Origin: Chenopodium formosanum
Lineage: Eukaryota > Streptophyta > Magnoliopsida > Caryophyllales > Amaranthaceae
NCBI GenBank assembly: GCA_024500155.1
Contig: CM044871.1
Coordinates: 37,054,228 to 37,118,227 of the forward strand
DNA: 64,000 nucleotides
Direction of reading: 5' to 3'
Below the pieces are notes generated by a model. The model saw only the letters and a program-made list of their open reading frames with translations, searched no databases and had not been told where the DNA came from. This document shows positions 58,724-64,000 of the stretch, in pieces; position 1 is the stretch's first letter, and every line of letters starts with the position of its first letter. Position numbers and translations under genes: made by a program.

Positions 58724-58840
58724 AGCGTCAGTGAACAGAGATTAGCGCCATTATTTTAACTTTAGCGCCAGACGACAGCTCTGTCGCCAGGCGCTAAAGC
58801 CAAAAGCTGGCGCCAGCCTCTGTTTGCTAGCGTCAAGTTC
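58724..58840. repeat. AGCGCC palindrome array in the leader of G
   Basis: Unit centres at about 58731, 58751, 58771, 58790, 58816 and 58836; steps 20, 20, 19, 26, 20. The clearest unit is GTCGCC-A-GGCGCTAA at 58790. The array of the G2 leader (61477-61593) has the same number of units and the same spacing pattern, including the 26-bp step. Confidence 0.8.
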
Positions 58841-59090
58841 TCCCAATACCGAGCCAGAAATATGCGTTCTAATTTTGACCAGTTTTTAGCACTGTTTGCT
58901 CGATCCTACTTCCTGATTGAGTTTTTCTCACTTTTCTGAAACCCATATGTGTTCTACATATGGAAATAACTCTCTAGGAATTCATGCTCCATCTACCTGA
59001 TTAAACGCTCTGAGCAACAAAGGGTACATCCGAGAATGTTGAATTCACCAAACCATGGAAGCGAGTTTTTCTAAATTCGCGGTGACCCAT

Positions 59091-61173
59091 TGTAGACACC
59101 CATTTGTGTCTCCCCAAAACCAAACCCAGTGATGAATACCTTTCACGTAGAACCATAATCGAATGAGGTGAAAGTGTGAAAAGTCTAGTGCTGCAGTTAG
59201 TTTTTGTTAAAATTCTTTATTTCTGTTTTCGAAAACCCACTCTATTTTATGAAAACGTCCATTCCAGTTTAGTTTGGTCCATGATAAGGGTCCAATAATG
59301 GTGTAGTTTGATGGGTCTTGAAAAGACCTTTCCAACGATATATTATAAGCCTAATTCCGATGGATAATGAGGAAGTTATGACCAAAATACTAAACTGGGC
59401 CCAAACCGAATTTTACCTACGACCCAATGATCATGAGGAGGGTCCAAAGGTTTAATCCTATTCCTAAAATAATTAGAATTGATTAGAATCTTCTATAAGT
59501 TTCTAAAATATCTTAATTATCCTTTTTTGAAAAGATAATATTAAGGAATTTGATTTAAATATAAACTTTCCTTTTTTATAAAATTTTCCTTTTTTTAAAG
59601 TCCTAATTCTATTCGGATTTAAACATGTTCAAAGACAGTCAGATATTATTTTCGTGCCTCATATTTTTCATCCAAATTTTATATGGTTGGATATATCTTG
59701 AAATTATCTTTTCAATGATATATTATAATAATAATTCCGAGCTATAACGGAAAAGATATGAATAAGATATCAAACTCTATCCAAAACTGACACTGTCTCA
59801 CTATTTCGTTCATATCTTTTATTCTACAACATATTTTAATCTGATTTTAATTGGGTTAGAAAGTAGACTTCAAGATCTTTCCAACGACATCTTATTCATC
59901 TTATTCCGATTCCTGGATCAAACGATATGATAAAAACAAAATCTGCAAAAACTGCTGTCTACGAGTTTTATTTCGATTCGAATTTGGATTCTTTTCTTAA
60001 TTCTTCGACCCTCTTTTTTCCTATAAATAGAGGTAATATCTCCCCTTTTTCAAGAACCAACTCTCATCTAGATTTTCTTGATTATTCTCTCTCTTTCCTT
60101 TTCAAAACCTTGTTTTTAAATACAAAATTCCGCATTCATTAGATCTAGATACACCTAGCCATATTCGAAGTTGCCTTCGCTCTAGACGTGAAAGGTTTTA
60201 ATTTCTGAGGGTTTGGTCCCAAATCTCTATTTAAATTATTTAATTTAATTGTTTTGTTTATTATTTTCCTTGAAGTTACTAACGTGTGTATTTTGTCATT
60301 AGAAAGAGGTACGAGGCATCCAAGTAAGTACTTTAATTGATTTAATTGATATTATGATGTAGACATCATGTTTATATTGTTATTATGATTCCTAGTATCA
60401 TGTTTAGGGTATTTTTAATATTGAATATGATTAAAAGTATGATTCTTCCTATACTCTTCCTAATATTAATTCATGTTAGTATCATGTTAGGGCTAAAGCT
60501 TTGATTTTTAATGCTTAGTGACATGCTAGGGTTTGTTATTAATCTTGTTAGTATCATGCCTAGGATCTTGCTATGCTTTAACATGATTATGATTATGATT
60601 GATATTATTATTATTAATGATGTTGATTATTTATTATGTTGCTTGATACATATTATTTTATATTGTTATTGCTTGATCACCTTTTATGCATGTTTAAAGG
60701 GAATTGGTACTTGTAATCACGCTTAATAAGATAATTAATAATCTTGTTAGGTTAACTTTGATTATAATTCAAGTGATCGCCAATAATAGTTTATGTGTGC
60801 ATTAAATTCAACCAACATAGATAAACAGGTTTAGGGTTAATCCTATTGATTGTATGTTAATCATAAAGCGCACATGAATACGAACAGAATAAAGTAGAGG
60901 CCTATTATTAGGGCAGGTTCAATCTCTTTTAGGTTGGATTTGTACCATCATCCCCGATCCCTTATTTGGTTCATGACCTTATGGAGTTGACGATCTCTTG
61001 GATTGTTAAGGGGTGTAACCTTCACCTCGTGAACGGTTTACAAGTTCCTTAAAAACTTGTTGGCGACTCTTTTGTTCTATCTTCTTCCCTTTTGGACGCC
61101 ACCGTACTTTAGTGTATGATCACAGTGGGGTTCAAGCTAGTGGGATTTTAAAGGCATGAAACTATTCCCTACA
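59091..61173 (+). repeat. LTR of element G2 (2083 bp)
   Basis: TGTAGACACCC to CCCTACA, with a TATAAATA box at 60022-60029. It aligns with the G LTR except between about 59450 and 59990, where it has its own AT-rich sequence and no palindrome array. Confidence 0.85.
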
Positions 61174-61476
61174 ATTTTTGGCGATTCCATTGGGGAGGAT
61201 TTCTATTTTAATTCCTGAATTTGTTTCGGCAATGATTTAGAATGAGTGGATGAGACTCGAAAAGTTCTAAGTATTTCATGTGCGTAATTTTGATTAACAT
61301 TATTGTCATATGCATAAAAAGGTTCTCATTGGAAAGACCATCCGTAATGAGTAAAAAATATAGGATTTTACACGTAGGAAATTTGAGAAATGTCTTTCAC
61401 AACTAGGACTGAAATAACACCGCACGAAACTGAATGATTTTATTGAGCACAGAAAGTTGCTGAGGCATGTGGGAAG

Positions 61477-61593
61477 TAGCGTCAGGGGCCAGAGCTTGGC
61501 GCCATACTTTTAGCCATAGCGCCATACGCCAATATTGGCGCCAGGCGCTACAGTTAAAAGTTGGCGCCAGTCTCTGTTTGCTGGCGCCAATTT
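61477..61593. repeat. AGCGCC palindrome array in the leader of G2
   Basis: Unit centres at about 61484, 61504, 61524, 61543, 61569 and 61589; steps 20, 20, 19, 26, 20. Units such as TTGGCGCC-A-GGCGCTA (61543) are close to perfect palindromes. Confidence 0.85.
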
Positions 61594-61849
61594 CCCCCAA
61601 TACCGAGCCATAAATATGCGTTCTAATTTCGACCGGTTTTTCGTATTGTTTGCTCGATCCTACTTCCTGATTGAATTTTTTCTCACTTTTCTGAAACCCA
61701 TATGTGTTCTACATATGGACATAACCCTCTGGGAATTCATGGTCTATCTACCCGATTGAACGCTCCTGGCAACAAAAGGTACATCTGAGATGTTGAATTC
61801 ACCAAACCATGGAAGTGAGTTTTTTCTAAAAAAACTCGCAGTGTCCCAT

Positions 61850-63240
61850 CCACACGCGCTAACCTTTCACGGTTAGGCTTCTGCGCGGTGCATCCGGAAA
61901 ATTAACCATGGACCCTATTTGACTAAACCATATCCCGAACTTTAGAGAACTAGAGCCATGGTTAGGTTGCGAACTCATTGCATCATATTGTGCCTACTTG
62001 ACTAATTGTGCATTATTTGTTGTGCATACTCTATGTGATTTTTCCTAACCGTTTGTTTGACTTGTGTTAAGACTAAATAAACTGATTAATGACTAAAGGA
62101 CTTTGTTTAATTAATTAATTAATTAATTTGAGCTAATAAATAAACATAAAATCGAGTCATAGTTCCTCTAAGTCAACCCGGATTTTTATTCCCGTATACT
62201 GCACAAACGTCAAATTGTTTTGGTCATATCTGGAGTTCTAGAAAGAAATACGAGTCGTACAACCTATGGATCTGTAGCCCCGAGTTTTATCTTTAATTCG
62301 GCGTTGGCTTCATCCCAATCAGAGTCGCAGATCAAAAGTTATGACTAAAATACCACAATGTGTCCAGTTTAATGCATATACGTGAAGTCTTTACTTAGTC
62401 TTTGCTTGAGTCTAGTCACATAGTCTAGCCACATGGTCATGACAAAAGTCTCAACATGTCATCTACACTCATTAGACTTAGCACACACTTTGAGTATACA
62501 TCACCATGGCCATGTCTTAGGTTCATGCATGAGTTGGTCTTTTCCGTCATTTGAGTTGGGGGGTACATTCTATTCTTAATTCTTCACATCCCTCCACCTA
62601 AATCTTCTTCACATTCTTCCATCTTTCTTCACTTCTTCCATCTTTGTGTGTTGAATCGAGTTTGAGTCATATGAGTGACAAACAAAAAATGAGGGTGATG
62701 ATGAAACAACACAAGACAAGAGGCGAGCTTCAACGACAAGATTTCATGACCTCTTTTTCTATTTCTTTTTCATTTTTTCCTTTCCCCAATAAGTCTAGCA
62801 TAGACACCTTTTCCTTCCCTTAGATTAATTTTTGTAGATTCTTTATTTATTTTCTTTTAATACAAATGAGCATTTATTTCCTTGCATATGATCATCACAT
62901 TGCATTGCAAAAAAAAAAAAAAAAAAAAAAAAAAACAAACAAAAATCCATGTCGAATTAAGCACAAGGTATACCAATGATTTGAGGCACCCCTTGTAGCC
63001 ACATCATATCTCCTTTCGCCTTTCCAATTATACAATCCTTTTTTCATAAACCACTTTGAGCCTCGTCTAACGATAGACCCTTCTTTTTTCAACCCACATC
63101 TACCTAACCTTGGGATGGGATGGCGTGCAACTTATGCAATTCTAAAGAAAGCTTGAGCAAATTCAAAAGAAAGCAATAGCAAAAAATAAGCAATAATAAA
63201 TAAATAAATATGGGATAACGCGAAAAATATGGGATAACAT
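61850..63240. other. Leader or flank to the right of G2
   Basis: No gene. Includes a taattaattaattaatt tract (62107), a CT-rich stretch (62570-62650), poly-A (62909-62935) and a segment (63030-63120, accttgggatgggatggcg) that resembles 28200-28240 in the tail of element D. It therefore probably belongs to Ogre-like untranslated DNA. Confidence 0.4.
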
Positions 63241-63250
63241 GGCATGGCAC

Positions 63251-63540
63251 ACGTACCATGACACGGCAGTGTCCACCGTGACACGGTACAATACACCGTG
63301 TAACAATATGGGATAACGAGAAAAATACACGGAAAAAGCACTGCGACACGGTGTTCAGTACCGTATCACGGCACCAAGCATCGTGTCATGACAACAAGTA
63401 CCGTGCCACGGTGGAATTTGACGCAAAAAAGCTTTGAAAATAGCACCGTGATACAATGTAGAGCACCGTGTCACGGCACCAGGCACCGTCAAACAGAGCA
63501 CACTCCCGTGACACGGTGATTTTGCACTGTGCACGGTGAT
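63251..63540. repeat. Family A palindrome arrays near the right edge
   Basis: CCGTG-N-CACGG units have centres at 63261/63281/63301, then 63346/63366/63386/63406, then 63451/63471/63491/63511/63531, each group stepping by exactly 20 bp. The third unit of the last five has a left arm CCGTC (CCGTC-A-AACAG), the variant found at the same place in other five-unit arrays. Several arms have decayed while the spacing is kept. Confidence 0.9.
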
Positions 63541-63940
63541 TCCAGTTTTTTACTTGTTTTTAAAATCATCTTAGCTTTTGATCCGTATTTCAGAATAAGG
63601 CATATAATATATCATTGGAAATCTTATCAACTCTACTTTCGAACCCAATTAGAAGAAGGTAAAAATAATTTTTAGATTTTAAGATATGGCCGTTTTAGTG
63701 GAAGGGTGTCGGTTTTGGGCTTAGTTTAGTGTTTGGCTCATATCTTCGTCGTTATAGCTCAAAATTGGGCTTATGATATATGGTTGGAAAGGTTATTTCA
63801 AGGCCTATCCAATAAAATAATAATTGGATCAAAATTATAAAGCCATAAATCAATTTCTCTCGGTTTTGCGATGTTGACACGAAAAGTGGATAATAAGTTA
63901 TGATTTAGGGAAATGACCTAGGAAATGGATTGGTTTATGA

Positions 63941-64000
63941 AATGTATTGGATAGAACATGGATTTAAGCACTCCAAAGGTTAAATACTCAACCCAACCAA
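63941..64000 (-). repeat. Part of another A-type LTR at the window edge
   Basis: ttaagcactccaaaggttaaatactcaacccaaccaa at the very end matches the A LTR at 17453-17492, about 60 bp from its outer end. An A-family LTR in minus orientation therefore ends just beyond 64000. Its inner edge is not identified. Confidence 0.6.

Larger units (their letters stand above)
54967..59090 (+). mobile_element. Element G: Ogre-like LTR plus leader
   Basis: LTR 54967-58418 (including CACTA-II), primer site at 58420 and about 670 bp of leader, then interruption by G2 at 59091. Gag and pol would follow beyond G2. LTR start, primer site and general layout match element A, so it belongs to the same lineage in the other orientation. 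Confidence 0.8.
59091..61849 (+). mobile_element. Element G2: second copy of the G family, LTR plus leader
   Basis: LTR 59091-61173, primer site TTTTTGGCGATTCCATTGGG at 61175, leader homologous to that of G up to about 61849. It starts right after gtgacccat of G's leader. The uninterrupted leader of G2 has gtgtcccatcc at the matching place (61841), so G2 was probably inserted there with cccat as target duplication. Beyond 61849 the leader continues into unassigned DNA. Confidence 0.75.

Noticed and set aside
57619..60726. Frames of 101 and 71 codons in the G and G2 LTRs
   Set aside because: They read ATT/ATG-rich repeats after the TATA box at corresponding places in both LTRs. Met/Ile-rich and not conserved between the copies.

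Overview
The window is plant nuclear DNA that consists almost entirely of nested transposable elements. I found no intact host gene, tRNA or rRNA. Ty3-gypsy elements of the Tat/Ogre and Athila-like lineages, a Ty1-copia fragment and CACTA transposons, together with plant-only accessory domains (plant mobile domain, Transposase_28-like), indicate a land plant, probably a eudicot with a repeat-rich AT-rich genome. The species cannot be told from the sequence.

Layout, left to right. 1-1740 is the end of a CACTA element whose other end lies off the window. 1741-17555 is a minus-strand Ogre-like element (A): 5' LTR at 15849-17555, gag-protease, RT, two RNase H domains and integrase running leftwards, then two intron-containing antisense genes on the + strand (plant mobile domain 2195-4785; DUF7745-like 5580-7225). 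A is inserted in the gag gene of B, a plus-strand Tat element (17556-26035) with pol, a four-exon antisense gene and a 541-bp 3' LTR. 26036-34900 holds a gag-only element (D) with about 6 kb of non-coding tail and a probable 3' LTR. 35100-36790 is a broken copia pol. E (37896-41099) is a decayed Tat element cut by F, a minus-strand Athila-like non-autonomous element (41100-54966). F contains CACTA-I (45031-53379, TSD ATA), which carries a captured piece of the IMP4 gene and is itself interrupted by C (48475-52676), a young gag-only element with two 853-bp LTRs and TSD ACCAT. F's 5' LTR is interrupted by G, an Ogre-like LTR plus leader (54967-59090) that contains CACTA-II (55495-57004). G's leader is interrupted by a second copy of the same family (G2, from 59091). 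The right edge enters one more A-type LTR. Insertion order is therefore E, then F, then CACTA-I and G, then C, CACTA-II and G2.

The most unusual signal is a set of arrays of short palindromes repeated at an almost exact 20-bp step. In family A the unit is an 11-mer, CCGTG-N-CACGG, with a freely varying centre. It often occurs as five units, and in five arrays the third unit has both arms changed together (CCGTC-A-GACGG). Families F and G use different palindromes (GCACG..CGTGC and AGCGCC-A-GGCGCT) with the same step. Four arrays lie 50-75 bp upstream of a TATA box, including one in front of an antisense gene. This suggests a shared promoter or chromatin design that arose more than once; its function is inference. 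A second pattern is that nearly every premature stop in these elements fits a C-to-T or G-to-A change at Gln, Arg or Trp codons, as expected for decay of methylated DNA.
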